Shown: one piece after another, positions 63,901 through 64,000 of the stretch
How positions within the stretch are numbered: position 1 is the stretch's first letter
Layout of the letters: each line of letters starts with the position of its first letter
NCBI GenBank assembly: GCA_013399875.1
Contig: VXAZ01009653.1
Span: 103,182 to 167,181 of the forward strand
Source of the DNA: Gymnorhina tibicen
Taxonomy: Eukaryota > Chordata > Aves > Passeriformes > Artamidae
DNA length: 64,000 nucleotides
Reading direction: 5' to 3'
Position numbers and translations under genes: made by a program
The notes under the pieces: model-generated
Seen by the model: only the letters and a program-made list of their open reading frames with translations
What the model was told of the DNA's origin: nothing
The model's database searches: none

Positions 63901-64000
63901 CAAAAAATCTGCAAGTGGCAGGACTGCGTCCTCCAGTAGCAGGGGGATGCAGCAGACTGATAAAGCAAAAACCCCCTGACAGGATGAACTGACAAGTTCC
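58000..64000 (-). other. probable FOXK1 3' UTR (minus strand), by synteny
   Basis: Six kilobases are AT-rich and free of coding signal on both strands, and I found no CR1 copy in them. In human and other vertebrates the gene next to AP5Z1 on this side is FOXK1. It is transcribed towards AP5Z1 and has a 3' UTR of many kilobases. A minus-strand poly(A) signal at 58020-58025 marks a plausible end. No FOXK1 protein sequence is inside the window, so the assignment is inference. Intergenic DNA is the alternative. Confidence 0.4.
58020..58025 (-). promoter_or_regulatory. candidate poly(A) signal, minus strand
   Basis: TTTATT on the plus strand reads AATAAA on the minus strand. Downstream on the minus strand lies the T/G-rich tgctttgctgcttttgggtg, a suitable cleavage-stimulating context. 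It would end a transcript entering from the right edge, presumably FOXK1. Confidence 0.45.

Noticed and set aside
1..64000. tRNA, rRNA, CRISPR, phage or bacterial operon features
   Set aside because: None seen by eye. Intron structure, repeats and gene content are those of a vertebrate chromosome.

Overview
This window reads as bird nuclear DNA. It holds spliced vertebrate genes with GT-AG introns, CpG-island starts, and interspersed repeats whose ends match the avian CR1 LINE (ATTCTGTGA-type tails, or their complement). I cannot name the species. Three genes were rebuilt exon by exon, and every junction keeps the reading frame: MMD2 (+, 2288-16466, 7 coding exons, complete), RADIL (+, 28605-44305, 14 coding exons, complete except one exon cut by an assembly gap) and AP5Z1 (-, 47028-56288, 17 coding exons, complete). 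Order and orientation match the human 7p22.1 neighbourhood (FOXK1, AP5Z1, RADIL, MMD2), read in reverse.

Layout. 1-2345: upstream flank and CpG island of MMD2. 2288-16466: MMD2, with an 11.7-kb first intron. 16467-19300: probable MMD2 3' UTR, containing a MIR/CORE-SINE-like relic. 19300-28577: non-coding, with a microsatellite, a CR1 copy, a second CpG island broken by a 459-base gap, and a roughly 30-bp minisatellite. 28578-46495: RADIL and its 3' UTR, with a solo LTR in its first coding intron. 46496-47027: narrow interval between the converging RADIL and AP5Z1. 47028-56430: AP5Z1 and its CpG-island start. 56431-58000: short spacer carrying one CR1 copy. 58000-64000: AT-rich DNA without coding sequence, probably the long 3' UTR of FOXK1 on the minus strand. 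That last call rests on synteny and one poly(A) signal.

The genes are neighbours by ancestry and do not form a functional cluster. MMD2 is a seven-helix PAQR-family membrane protein. RADIL is a Rap effector for cell adhesion and migration with RA, FHA-like, DIL and PDZ regions. AP5Z1 is the zeta subunit of the late-endosomal AP-5 complex. I found no tRNA, rRNA, CRISPR array or intact transposon, and no convincing new biological system. The items most worth a second look are the gap-damaged GC-rich pieces of RADIL, the MIR-like relic, the solo LTR, the minisatellite and one unusually long open frame in MMD2 intron 1.
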